NCBI GenBank assembly: GCA_037043455.1
Contig: JAWPHD010001804.1
Coordinates: 186,001-250,000, forward strand
DNA: 64,000 nt
Direction of reading: 5' to 3'
Source of the DNA: Cyrtodaria siliqua
Lineage: Eukaryota; Mollusca; Bivalvia; Adapedonta; Hiatellidae
Made by a program: the position numbers and the translations under genes. The notes beneath the pieces were generated by a model, which ran no database searches, was not told the DNA's origin, and saw only the letters and a program-made list of their open reading frames with translations. Below, piece after piece: positions 47,735 through 59,321 of this stretch. How positions within the stretch are numbered: the first letter of the stretch is position 1; each line of letters starts with the position of its first letter.

Positions 47735-47805
47735 ATCAGTGCATGTTTTCGGTTGACTGCTCTTTGAATGCTACATTTCCTTGTCAGTGTTGCTAGCCCT
47801 TTCAA
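47735..47805 (+). mobile_element. Short fragment of the Penelope-like 3' tail
   Basis: GGTTGACTGCTCTTTGAATG followed by CTACATTTCCTTG matches the very end of the tails at 7.4 and 45.9 kb. Confidence 0.5.
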
Positions 47806-47861
47806 TATTTACTTACGAATTACATTCTGCAAAACGTAATGTGTAAACAAATATTTTTCAG

Positions 47862-50440
47862 ATGAGCAGCCCATTCGAAAAATTGATAAGCTTGGAAGAG
47901 TCAGACCAAGTTCTTACAGTTGTAAGAAAACGTACGGAAAGCGAAAGCGTCTTGATACTAAACATGAGAGCACTGCTGAAGAGAATCTGATGTGACAAAC
48001 CATGAGGATAATCCCCTAGACTTTCCTGAAGACACAACTTCAAACAGTGAAGAAGAAAGTCTTCTGTCAAACAATGAAGAAGAAAATGTTGAAAGAAATG
48101 CAGCAAGTAATAATCTGACAGATATATTCAACATATTGTCAGATGGCATTCTTCTCGACTTTTCAGAGGAAACAGAGGATGACTGTATGATATCTGATGA
48201 AAAATGGCATGAAATACTAGCAACTGATTCACCTGAATATATAGAAGAATTAGATGTCACCCCAGAACCCCGCAATGAGAAAATTAGAAACATGCCAATA
48301 TACCCAGGGCATACCATATGCATAAACACTAGCATGATTTTACTTTTGCTGTATGCAATATGTCATAGTGTAAGTGGTGCTCAGTTAACATACCTTCTCA
48401 TTTTAATAAGCTTTCATTGTTTGACGGCTCACCCAGGAATCAAAAGCGTTCACATGTTCCGAAAGTACTTTACAAACATGAAGTCACCATTAAAGAAACA
48501 TTTTTATTGTATGAAATGCATGTCCAGTGTGAATGAAAACGATGACATTTGCTCCAAAGATGGCTGTCGTGCAAACTAACATGATAGGAAATCTAAAGGC
48601 TCTTTTATAGAAGTACCCATAGAGAATCAACTGTCAAAAATTCTGGAAAAAACTGAGACTAGATCATTGCTTGAAAAAAGGTTTTCATTAAAAAACATGA
48701 AAGATGGTGTTATTGTGGACATATATGATGGACTGATATATTCCAACCTTTCAGAACCAGGTGTTCTTTATCAGCTTCATATCCATATAATGTCTCATTT
48801 ACATGGAACACAGATGGCATTCCAGTTTTCAAAAGTTCGAAGTTTTCATTGTGGCCATTATTCTTAGTTATAAATGAGTTGCCATACAGACAAAGAATGC
48901 AAAAGGAAAACATGCTATTATATGGACTTTGGTATGGAGAGAAAAAAACCTTTATGAGTTTATTTGCTAAACCGTTAATGACATCCTTGAAGAAACTTGA
49001 ATCTGTTGGAATAGATTTTCAAATGGGAGGAGAAAAAATTAACAGCAAAAGGTTTTTGATATGTGGAACACCAACAAGCTGTCTTCAGGATGCCATTACA
49101 GCAATGGAAATCAAAAAACATATAATGGTATCAAAGGGCCTTCTTTCTTGATGACATTGTCCTGTTATGATTTTGTCAAATCCAATGCAATAGATTATAT
49201 GCATGGTGTATTACTTGGTGTGACCAAATTCCTGGTAAATTTGTGGATCAGTTCAAGTTCAAGTAATTCAAAGGAAACTATTTCGGTCTCTGGTTATGTG
49301 GACATTATTGATGAAAGATTGACTCAAATAAAACCACTAGCATTCATAACACGGGCCCCAAGGACAATTTCAAATCACTTTACATACTGGAAAGCTTCTG
49401 AATTAAGATCTTGGCTTTTTTTCTATTCATTACCAAATTTGCTAGATGTTCTACCAGCAAACTATTTCAAGCACTATGCCTGTTTTGTTGAGGGTATATT
49501 CTTGCTGTGTACAGATAGCATCACTAAAGATGACATGTGAAGGAGCTACACTTTACTAGCATACTTTGTTCACATGTTTTCTACAATGTACGGTGAACGA
49601 TATATAACTCTAAATATGCATTCCTTGTTGAATTTACCTCAGTGTTTTGAGGAATTAGGACCATTATGGGTGTACTCATGCTTTCCATTTGAAGATGCTA
49701 ATGGGACTTTGTTAGAACTTTTACTAGGGTCACAAAATGTTGAGCTGCAAATTATCAGTTGTGTTAATATAATGAAAAACATCCCAAGCATGGTGGAAAA
49801 GATAAAAGATCCTAACCTGACAGTCTTTATCCAAAAGTTAAGGAACAGGCCAGTTCTACATGTGTAGGAACATCTTCAGAGACATTCCCATTTGGAAGTG
49901 ATTCACTGCTATGCTTTTCAGATGAAATATATGAAACACTGATGACTGAAATTAAATTCAAACCAACTGTTGTCAAATTGCATAAAAGGATCATGCTTCG
50001 AGGTGTCAATTTGCATTCGTCAGCATACAACAGAGTCAAGTAAGGAATACATTCACAGTCAACTACTTCAATACGTCGGATAAGACATTCTGCTTTGGTT
50101 GTATTTCTTACTTCATTCATGCTAAAACATGCAACTGTTTAGAAAGGTTTTGTGACTGTGACTCTGCATTAGTGAGAGTTATCAACAGATATGATCCAAC
50201 CAGGGATTCGATAGTTGCGGCGAACCATTTGTCAGTTAAAGTGTCACATATTACAGTTACTAAGAAAACAAATGTTCTTTGTTTAGTTGATGTTTCAAAA
50301 ATTGTGTCTGTTGTAGTAAATGTAAGGTTTGATAGTGATATTGACCTGTGCTATTTTTGTGAAGTTCTAAATTTGAAAGAATCAAAGAGTAACGGTATTT
50401 GTCACAGTGTGGGAGGAAATGTCATACATGAGTTATTATA
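47862..50440 (+). pseudogene. CACTA/EnSpm-like (Tnp2-type) transposase, degenerate
   Basis: A TTTTTCAG acceptor precedes a basic start (RKIDKLGRVRPSSYSCKKTY), then an acidic region (TTSNSEEESLLSNNEEENVE) and a likely zinc-binding motif, YCMKC...ICSKDGC (C-x2-C-x10-C-x4-C). After a stop come the Tnp2-like core motifs: NTDGIPVFKSSKFSLWPLFL, VINELPYRQRMQKENM, LLYGLWYGEKKTFMSLF. After a break come KGPSFLMTL, DYMHGVLLGVTKFLVNLW, KPLAFITRAPRTI, FTYWKASELRSWLFFYSLPN, MYGERYITLNMHSLLNL and GPLWVYSCFPFEDANGTLLE. At least five frameshifts or stops, and loss of the segment between ICGT and KGPS, make it inactive. No terminal repeats were identified. The family call rests on the motif series; an allied DDE family is possible. 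Confidence 0.75.
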
Positions 50441-50692
50441 ATTTGTTTTTCCAATCAAAGGGACCACTTGCTTTAAAATACCAATCTTTCACAAACTGTA
50501 TATTGCTTTAAATTAAAATGCACCTGTATTTATAAACCACCTGTGTAAAGAGCCTTTCGACCGTTGTTTCTAAATGGTGGTCTTCTCTTCGTGGCCTCTA
50601 TCCGACTCAGTGTTTACCGACATATTTTCTATTAATTTCATATGTTTATTCATAAATCATGCTCTTCATGATTAAATGACTGTTGAATAAAC

Positions 50693-50801
50693 CTTCTCGA
50701 GGAGAAAATTTGCTCCGATATAAGAATGAGTGCTGAAAGCACGAATTCTCATATTGCTGAAAGCACAAGTTCTCATATTGGAGCAAGTTCTCTCCGGAGG
50801 G
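50693..50801. repeat. Palindrome with internal direct repeat
   Basis: GAGAAAATTTGCTCCGATATAAG on the left is mirrored by CATATTGGAGCAAGTTCTCTCC on the right. Within it TGCTGAAAGCACGAATTCTC and TGCTGAAAGCACAAGTTCTC are direct repeats. Confidence 0.85.
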
Positions 50802-51375
50802 TAATACTTACCATATTAAAAAAAAACTCCTATTAATCTATATATTACATATGTTGTGATGATATACAAGAAAAAACATGTTCTTTGTTAATTTTCTTTT
50901 TAATTTTTTCATTCTTTCAAATAGTGAACACCGTTACATAATTTTGTGATGTCACAAAGTGCGGACGAGAATGCCAGTTTCTGGCTACTAACAAATATCA
51001 CCCAGTGTGAGATATTCCTGGTAGAGCTCTTGGGTAGATATGGCTTTTCTGTTCACTGGATGTTACAATAAATCATTACAAAATATGTAATAAATTATTA
51101 TTTGCGGTCAATGAGCGTAGCTAAAGACATTACAATTTGACATTGAACGATATCTAAAGTGTTCACGACGTAACCGTTAATAACTTTTCTCTGCTGTACA
51201 GCCATAATTACAGTTGTAGCATGGTCACTGAAAATTCTCTTTGTAATAGCACAGGTGTAAATCGTTTAATTGAAAATAACACCTGTCAGAATAAATGGCA
51301 TACTACAACTACCAGTTATTGGAAGTTAGAGTATGGCAGGGAGCTGAAATGGACATGCTACAAAACAAATAGAGT

Positions 51376-51441
51376 ATGGTTTCATCTCGTTGGTTAATTT
51401 AAACACCTCGATGTTTAAATCAGCCAACGAGATGAAACCAT
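51376..51441. repeat. 66-bp near-perfect hairpin (30-bp stem, 6-base loop)
   Basis: Left arm ATGGTTTCATCTCGTTGGTT + AATTTAAACA, loop CCTCGA, right arm TGTTTAAATCAGCCAACGAG + ATGAAACCAT. Only two mismatches in 30 pairs. Length and loop are compatible with a precursor-microRNA-like fold or a young foldback/MITE relic. No flanking target duplication is obvious. Confidence 0.9.
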
Positions 51442-51488
51442 TATCTATTACTTAAACTAGCTGGAGCTAACCATATTTTTTATATATA

Positions 51489-51747
51489 CTACTCAAAATT
51501 TGCTAAGGATCACTTTTATTCTTTCACATAATTTTATTAGAAATTAATTCACAATAACGATATTAATTTCATTGATACTTTAGCAATTACTATTTTTGAA
51601 ATGTTGAAAAAAATAAGTTGAATCAAGTCATGAGATCACATGACCATACACTGCCCTAAATAATATCATGTAAAATAAAAATAATGCTATTTATTTCAGC
51701 AAGAAATTTAGACGGCAAAAAAGTGATTCTTAGCAAATTTTGAGTAG
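51489..51747. mobile_element. TA-flanked MITE, 259 bp
   Basis: CTACTCAAAATTTGCTAAGG ATCACTTTT at the left is mirrored by AAAAGTGATTCTTAGCAAATTTTGAGTAG at the right (one mismatch in the first 29). TA dinucleotides flank both ends. The non-coding interior implies a Tc1/mariner-type non-autonomous element. Confidence 0.9.
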
Positions 51748-52100
51748 TATATAATGGATTGATCTAGAAATGACAGTTATTTTTTCAACATTTCAAAAAC
51801 AGTATTATGAGTGACATCCCTTATTTTGATTATCTATTTACAGTCATTTGATAAATCCTAAAAAAAGATTTTTAAATAAGTATTAATTTGGCAAAATTAA
51901 AATTGATCTGCCAATAAACCATTTTCTAAACCCGCCAAATTAAATATGTGTACAGTATGTGAGTTTAAGAACTTTTTTTTTATGATTTCTATATATTTTT
52001 CATGGGAAAAAAAAAATCATAAAGGGAGGAAATTAAAAATTTCTCGACTCATTTATTTAAAAAAAAATAATTATTATATACTTTCAAGTAAAATAGTATA

Positions 52101-52264
52101 CAACTATCTACTTCTGTTGAGGTCAATGGTTAAAGCTATTCATCCAAGAGAATGACTATTGACCCGAAGCTGTGAACTATTGACTGAGAATAGTCAAGGT
52201 CAATAGTTTACTGCTGAGGGTCAATAGTCATTCCCGAGTTGACAGAAACAGATGTAGATAGTTG
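52101..52264. repeat. Inverted repeat with TATTGAC motifs
   Basis: CAACTATCTACTTCTG...GAATGACTATTGACCC (52101-52173) pairs with GGGTCAATAGTCATTCCCG...GATGTAGATAGTTG (to 52264). Further TATTGACTCG motifs occur at 52371 and 52409. A foldback or MITE-like element. Confidence 0.8.
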
Positions 52265-53240
52265 TTTTATTATATTGAATCATAGAGGAAAAAGTTTGTT
52301 GTTATTTTTTGTTCTATGTCATTGAGCGCTTATGGTAAATAATACACATTGGTAATAACTGGAAGATACTATTGACTCGGCAAGAGAACTATTTACCCCA
52401 AAGAGAACTATTGACTCGCTAGTCTGGTTTAAACCGGATTGGACACGTCTGAACACGTTTTCAAGTCAGTAGTCCATACTAATGACTTTCACGTGACTGC
52501 TTTTCAGCCAATGAAAACTACGTATATAAAATGATATATAATAATTGATTTTATGATTAAAATAAAACCTTATATTTTCATTGTTTATATTTCACATGTG
52601 AAAATATAATATATATATTTTCATAATATATATATTTTCACTCAAAATGACGGCATGCAACTGTTGACGTTGTTAACGTTATTGACGTCATTGTTTTGGC
52701 GCATTAGCCTACATTTTTTCTGCATTTCCAGGTTGTGAGTATATAATAAATAGAATATTTGTTGGTTTCTCGTGAATATAGGATTTATTTTCATCTCGAA
52801 GTGAGAAAACTCAAATATTTTATCACTTCTCGATGAAAGTAAATCATATATCCACTCAAAACATGCAAATATCCTCTATGTAGCTTGTTTTTAGGATTTG
52901 GATTATCGTGAAAAAGCATGGGAGCATTTGTATATATACAAATATAAGACTGTTTTACAATTACTATGTTTTGGGATAAATATAAAAAAATAATAATAAT
53001 ATTTTTAATAGTGGGAGGTAATAAATTATATTTCTATTCAATGGAGGTAATGAATTATGGTATTTTCAACACTAGAACAATAAAGGCTTAATATATTGCA
53101 GATGTAGTTTATGTTGCTTTCCACTTATTTATAGGCCCAATATGGATTTCGTAAAAACTCACACCATCACCTTAGTTTTATACATAACATTTATTTAATC
53201 ATTAATATGTCAAATATAAGAAAAGTATTAAGCAAATTGT
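52265..53240. other. Non-coding stretch with AT palindromes and MITE-like sequence
   Basis: TATATATATTTTCA-type palindromes at 52600-52640, one TGACGTCA at 52683-52690 and MITE-like interior at 53180-53250 (ATTTATTTAATCATTAATAT). No gene. Confidence 0.5.
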
Positions 53241-53244
53241 TTTT

Positions 53245-54368
53245 GCATATTACTCGCATCTTCTCGTATCAACTCCTATCTGTTCGTGAGTCATTCGTGT
53301 CAGGTCTTGAGCAATGGGACCCGACAGAGCGTAACAGATCGTGACAGATCGTGGGATATCGCAACACATCTCAACAGAGCGTGGTGTTTGTCTTGTCTAA
53401 GATCGATCCCGATCACCACGATTTGGAAGCACGATTAGATGCGATCTGTCGCGCTTTGTTACGATGCAATACGATCTGATACGATCTGATACGATGATCC
53501 CGATTGACAATTGATCGTGTTGATCGTAGAAAAATTTTGAATCGTTTAAAAAATTTCTACGATTAACACGATTGCCACGACTGACCTCAAGATCTGATAA
53601 GATCTGATAGGATCACCACGATTAGTCCACGATTAGTCCACGATTTAGACCACGATTTCAATCGTGCCGCGAATCGTGATAGTGGGAACGTAGCATAAAT
53701 GCGAGTAGATACGAGTAGTTACGTTTTTACACGAACGCTCACGATATGTTACGAGGCGATAATGTAAGTTTACAGTAATACTGCAAATGCCACGTTGTCA
53801 TCATCCGCAACTCCTACCATCATCAATGGTTGAGGGTTGTAGTGTTCACTCTGTAAAAGTTCAAGAAACAATGAAGTCCATGGTCAGTCGGGCTGTATAT
53901 ATACCCGTCGGGGTCCAGTCGTAGCTCAAATCGTGATCACCCTCGATCATGATCGTGAAAGACATCGCGACCACAATCGTATCCTATCGTAACGGAGCGC
54001 ATCGGTTCGTGATGAACGTATCGGAACGTATCGGAACGTATCTGCACGTACCAGATCGTCCCAATTCGGGGAACCCGATCGTGATGATCGTGTCAGATCG
54101 AGACCCAATCGTGGACTCGATCGAAACAATCCTATCGGAACGTATGTGATCGTATCTGAACGGGAGATCAGACTGTGACAGATCGTGACACCTGAAATTG
54201 ACAAATCGTGACCAGATCGCATCCGAGCGCAACAAATCGTATCAGAACGTATCGACTCGCATCACCTCGTATCCAAACCTGAAATTTCAGAGAAGTTCCA
54301 CGATCAGCTACGAATGGCCAATCGTGGCGTTCGTAACGGATCGCACGACAGTGGGAACCTAGCATAAC
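53245..54368. repeat. GATCGT/ACGATC-rich repeat, two tandem copies
   Basis: Short motifs GATCGTGACA, CGTATCGGAA and ATACGATCTG recur densely at about 10-base spacing. The orientation switches between the first part (53245-53700) and the second (53700-54368). Both parts end with AGTGGGAAC(G/C)TAGCATAA (53681 and 54346). It is unusually CpG-rich for the window and lies in the intron just upstream of the exon at 54411. Confidence 0.75.
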
Positions 54369-54410
54369 TAATTGCAACATGTATGACAACGTGTGTTTGT
54401 TTGTTCTCAG

Positions 54411-54950
54411 ATCAACAGGGATTTCATCAAGGCCGACGAATTTATGGTGGACGACGTTATTGTAGACGGCCAGCGCCATTTCCTGTTTGCCACCAAAGAC
54501 CAGCTTCACCATCTGTCGAAGGCACGTCGCTGGTTCCTGGATGGTTCCTGGATGGAACCTTTAAGGTGGTCAGTCGACCATTCTATCAGCTGTTGTCGAT
54601 CCACGCCTTTGTCAAGAAGGACGACGATGTCAAACAGGTTCCGCTGCTGTTTGTTCTTATGTCCAGACGCCTAAAGAGTGACTATGTTGCTGTAAGTATA
54701 TATTTAATAAAAGAAATGAATGATTTTAATAACACATTGCGAGAAAACCTTAAACACTTTCCGAAATACCAAATTGAATAACAGTCATATTTTTCTATAA
54801 AATTGTGTTATCGTTATAATAAGTCATTTAATTATGATTATGAATGTGTATGTTAATGTTTTGGTTTTGTTTTTTTTCAGGTGTTTCGTAGTCTACTCGA
54901 CAAACTGGAAGAACCACAGATGGAATGGTTTATGCTGGACTATGAAGCAG
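54411..54950 (+). pseudogene. Two exons of a MULE-transposase-domain gene, exon 1 frameshifted
   Basis: Exon 1 (54411-54691) follows TTGTTTGTTCTCAG and ends GCT|GTAAGT. Exon 2 (54881-54950) follows TTTTTTTTCAG and ends GCAG|GTAAAC; both introns are canonical. Translation: INRDFIKADEFMVDDVIVDG, QRHFLFATKDQLHHLSKARR, WFLDG(TF)KVVSRPFYQLLSIHAFV, KQVPLLFVLMSRRLKSDYVA, then VFRSLLDKLEEPQMEW and FMLDYEA. FLDGTF...Q...FVLMS...Y is the start of the MULE-type DDE domain (first catalytic Asp in LDG; LDYE continues it). An 11-bp direct duplication (GTTCCTGGATG, 54534-54555) shifts the frame inside exon 1. Without it the two halves join perfectly. No further exons are recognised up to 58 kb. It may be a pseudogene, a broken allele or an assembly error. 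Confidence 0.75.
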
Positions 54951-55814
54951 GTAAACATATTAATCATCAGTAGTACTCTTAAACATCAAATACAGATACT
55001 CACGATGAATTTAACGTTATGCATCTGTATTTGCATTTAGCACGTATCTGTGTAGACTAATATGTACACGTTCATGACAATAATGATAATGATAGTTTAA
55101 TTACATAGTAGATCATAGTATTCCCTAAATCAAAATATGTTGTGCATGGTGAAGTATCTGATATTTATATAACTATCAAATAATGCGTACGTATTAATTG
55201 CAAAAGTAATTTAAATTTACACTTTAAAAACAAGTGAGAAAATAATTCACAATTTAAATGTAAAGCAAAGAACAAAAAGTGTTTACTAAAGTATTAAATA
55301 TAGTTTGTTATATTAATTGGATAAAGTGATACAATTATGTACATACTAAAACCAACTGGAATTCATCTTCTATAGACTGTTACAGGTTACATTTTCTATC
55401 ATTGTACAATGGGTTTTAATTACTAAGTATACCTTGATATTTTACCTTGTAATCTAATATTTAATAAAAATCGGAATATCTGCACATGCGTTATGAATAC
55501 AAATGTGTCAATACACTAGAAATGAAATATACTTTCAATTTGCGTTTTAAAAAGAAGTTAACCTCGTTTAAATATATATATGTAAAGTTATTAAAGATCT
55601 CATTAAGGACCATTACGGGTCAATTCCTTAAAAAGTTGGACCATATAATTATTCGCTTGATTTGACTAAAATAGATATAATTAACTTGTTAACCAAAATT
55701 GGAACTGAACATTTATTATAACTTCGTATAAAATAGTGACAAGTATAAGCCATGTTTTAAGGATACTATTAGCGTAACTTCTCGTATCTGTCATATGTAA
55801 AATAGCGGACTTAC
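54951..55814. other. Intron-like AT-rich sequence
   Basis: No continuation of the MULE-type exons is recognised here, and no repeats. Confidence 0.5.
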
Positions 55815-55925
55815 CTCACACAAAAGGCAGCTTTGTTCACATTCCTTCTTACAAGTTCCACAAGGAAATTTGCCTTCCGCGATCCTATCTTCTTCATCGT
55901 GAAAATTCAAACTCGCGAGCACAAA
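55815..55925 (-). other. Putative exon encoding a Cys-rich (PHD-like) segment
   Basis: On the minus strand a frame reads FHDEEDRIAEGKFPCGTCKK then ECEQSCLLCE and ends GAG|GTAAGT, a perfect splice donor (exon edge at 55815). The spacing C-x2-C-x3-C-x3-C-x2-C suggests the start of a PHD- or RING-like zinc finger that would continue in a later exon. Only one exon is visible and no downstream partner was found, so a gene call is not justified. It faces the MULE exons in opposite orientation. Confidence 0.35.
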
Positions 55926-57029
55926 CAACTTTATTTAAGATATTAAATCCAAGTACTTTTAACTCCAAAACATTGAAAGTTACTATAGCAATCAAGATAG
56001 AAACTAAAAAGCGGTAGGTAGGTAAAATTTTTATTTATGCTCGCCCGCTCTATGTGGCGAGCTTTTCATTAGGCGGTTAAGATGGGGTGTTTATATAAAT
56101 ATAAACATATTTTTCGACGGGGAAGTTTTCATTTTAATAATGGCAAGAATCAGGCAGACAACTTTGGCAGTCAGATGGGATTGGCCGCGAAGTTCAGAAG
56201 GTGATTAAATTAAATTAATACAGGAGATTAATTGCCCTCCGGTGTTTAGACTTCAAGACTTAATTTAATGTTAAAACATAGGTTTCATATGTCTCTCCAA
56301 GAGGTCAGAATAAAATATTAACTAATTTATATATATATTAGAATTTGGGTCGGCCGAGGACACCAGCCACAGTGCTGATGTATGTTACCGCAACCGGTCG
56401 AGCGAGCTATTATGGGATAATTGGTCACATATATCTAAAAAAATTAAAAGTGTTCTAATTATTTATTATATATGTACATTATCCATGTTTTGTCTGATCA
56501 TTGCTCCCTTGTTTAATTTATGGAAATGTTAAAAATATATTGCATATAAAAAGTTATAAAAAGTGATAAAAATACCCAGTGCTGTTTGTCAGGCACCCGG
56601 CCTCAGCATCCGAACTCTCTTAATACCGTCTGAGGAAGGTTGTTTGTCCACACAAAGCCGCGTGGATTCCACACTGGGGAGGGCAATGACCAGAGATATA
56701 CATAGATATTATGTGATATAGTGGAACAGAAGCCTGCTCTACTCTAATAATAAATTGCTGCCTATTGATAAAACCAAGATCTCCGACGCTTCTAATAAAA
56801 CAAGTGCTAAAAAATATTAAAATGTGTATATACACAACTAAGTTTTTGTCGGAGATATTAATGTACACCTGAAATATTCAGTGTTTAATTGTACTGTAAA
56901 CATATGTGGCATATACTCACTCTTTATCCCATATATTACAACATATATATAAAAATGGTGAGAGCAGGCTTTAGATATATTGAAGACATAGGTGGATTAT
57001 TTCCTTCCAAAGATAGTTGAATGAAAAGA
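55926..57029. other. Non-coding stretch
   Basis: Possible repeat fragments near 56040 (CTCGCCCGCTCTATGTGGCG) and 56345 (GGTCGGCCGAGGACACC). No gene is recognised. Confidence 0.45.
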
Positions 57030-57545
57030 CAAGATTATCTTATTACATTATAGGAGGTATATCTCCTATTGAGGAGATGTATAGTAAATATGGGATATGA
57101 TGTTGTCATGGGTAGTTTATACATTGTATACGCAATAATATCAGTGTTTTCGAGCCCAGCAGACAAAACTTACAAGCTGATCCACTGGGCCGTCAAACAG
57201 TGGGGTTTTATTACATTAAATATATGCGAGTACGTGCCTGATCCTGGACCGTTGTGCCTGCGTTGTCATCAGACTCAAAAATCGCCCCAACGCGTCCACC
57301 GGATCAGTCCCATGTTATACCTATATCAATTATTGAATTGTTTTCCACAGTAACATTAGTGGAGTGATCTTATTACCTTATAGGTAAATGAAGGCGGTAT
57401 ATCACCTATTGGGGAAGTTCGGGATGTCTAAAACTACGAAAATTGACGAAATTTGGCAAACAATGTTTTCGAGCCCAGCAGACAACACACAGCTATTACA
57501 CTTGCCCGTCAAAGGGTAGGGCAGTCCCCACACTATTTTAGTCAT
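57030..57545 (+). repeat. Diverged direct repeat pair, ~330-bp spacing
   Basis: TCTTATTACNTTATAGG, GTATATCNCCTATTG, TTTTCGAGCCCAGCAGACAA and CCGTCAAANNGT occur in the same order at 57035-57210 and 57368-57525. Non-coding. Confidence 0.7.
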
Positions 57546-58149
57546 GGAATTATTGCAAAATCTAAATGTTGATGTTCATAGTTTTCAACACAAATTGAGG
57601 GAGACTCAGGATGCCTAAAATTACAAGCTCACCCTAAGCCTCACCCATTGGTGTTCGGACTACCTGTGGGTGGGGGTATATGTTTAATCCTAAGTAGGTA
57701 GACTAAGATTCTTGTTCTGATGATGATTATACTGTATAATATTAATAGATTGGGCCTAACAGGAATATATAAAAAAAGTGAACATATAAATCATGAAAAA
57801 GTATTGCTGTTTTATACAGAATCTGTATATATGATATATCAAGCTAAAATACAAGAAGTTATATCATCTTTTATAAATTTGAATACCTACAGTCACTAAG
57901 CGCACTAAAAATGTGTAGTCTTTATCGTTTTTCAGGATATAGGATATTTGAAAGGTTTATTCCATGTCCATCGTCATATGCATGCCATCTTCGGGATGGT
58001 TAAAATTTTGTGATGTTGATTTTATGAATTTTGAGTTCTGCTCAACCCGGGGCTAGAGGGCGTGAGCGGTAGCTAGCATATTTCACTACCGCTCATGAAC
58101 AGTCTCCATCAAACGAGACTGCAATATTTCGTATTATCATACTCTTTTT
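57546..58149. other. Non-coding stretch with hairpins
   Basis: GAGCGGTAG...CACTACCGCTC forms a hairpin at about 58063-58093, next to GTCTCCATCAAACGAGAC (58101-58118). It resembles ends of mollusc repeats and may be the LINE 3' untranslated region. Confidence 0.5.
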
Positions 58150-59321
58150 TTAAATGGAATAGATAGTTGTTGAAGTTTAGTTCTTTCTCGTTGTGTCTAG
58201 CTGATCACAATCGAGAAGGAAATGTTCAGTGGTGAATGGGACAGAGCAAGAGGGGCAATCTTTATGTAGATCTTTTATTAAATGGCTCCCTATGCTTACC
58301 GGTAGTAGATTGTATCCCATTCGCAATCTAGTGATAACTTTATTTATTAATTTATGGGTTGAAAAGAGCTCATGATTTCTAAAAATTTTGCTAAGCCTTG
58401 TAAGAGTATTATATTTATTTGTTTGGTCAGTTAAATAGTGATTTAATTTCAGGTTGATTGTTTTATGGATGATGAAGTATATTTCTGAAGGGGCTAAGGG
58501 GACAGGTTGATCAATTAATATGTTATTTAGTCCTGCCTTACAAGCAAGGTCTGCTTTTTCATTTCCAGGTATTTGAAAATGGGCCGGACACCACTCGAAT
58601 GTAACTGAGAGGTTTGAGAGATAGCAATCGTTTATCTGAATTAAAATATCTGAAATTAGGTCCGGCCTTGATTTGCTTGTTCTATCCCTTATTGCCGTTA
58701 AACTAGATAAAGAGTCCGAAAATATAACTGAGTATGGGAGTTTGTTTTTATAGATCCATTTGAGGGAAGTTTTGATTGCAATCAGCTCAGCAGTAAATAT
58801 AGATAAACTATCTGTAATTCGTTTTATTTTTGTGATATTTAAAGTTTGAATGACAAAAGCAGATGCTACTCGGCCGGTATTGGGGTTTTTTGATCCATCT
58901 GTAACAATATTGATATGAGAAATGTATTTATTATCTATATGTTCGTTAAAAGCCAACTTAATATCTTGTTGGTTTTCTTGCTACTAATCATATTCGAAAG
59001 ATTTATATCCACTTTTGGAGTAAGTAAAGTCCATGGGGGATATCTTTTTTACTAAAATCAGAAATATTCATATCATTTAATTTGTATTCTTCAACAAGAT
59101 TGAATGTAACTGAACCAAATGGTTTGGGCCTATCTTTGAATGTATTTTTACAATAAGTAGGGTTAATAATGTCGTTGACGGGACTAGTTAGTTTATTAGT
59201 CTAGGCTCTATACCAGTACCTCAGCATCTGCTCTTCTCTATGTAAATGGAGGGGCAGAACTCCCGCCTCATGTTCTAAAATATGTTTAGGGGTTGATTTA
59301 AGTGCGCCTAGTGCTATCCAT
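58150..59321 (-). pseudogene. LINE polyprotein, C-terminal half (RT end, RNase H, zinc knuckle)
   Basis: On the minus strand it begins with IALGALKSTPKHILEHEAGV and LPLHLHREEQMLRYWYRA, the end of the RT thumb region, then TPKVDINLSNMISS. After a frameshift a 260-codon open frame holds an RNase H domain: IVTDGSK (first Asp), TAELIAIKTSL (Glu), SVIFSDSLSSL (Asp) and EWCPAHFQIPGNEKADLA, the WxPAHxxxxGNExAD motif. A C-terminal CPSCSVPFTTEHFLLDC zinc-knuckle follows. RNase H fused to RT in this order is typical of I/Jockey-group non-LTR retrotransposons. The N-terminal half of the same copy lies beyond the inserted transposon, at 62991-64000. Confidence 0.85.

Noticed and set aside
47958..48335. 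125-codon minus-strand Ser-rich frame
   Set aside because: Antisense shadow of the acidic N-terminus of the CACTA-like transposase.
54383..54781. Single 132-codon protein starting at 54383
   Set aside because: Only its central part is coding; the start lies in the intron and the end reads through a splice donor at 54692.
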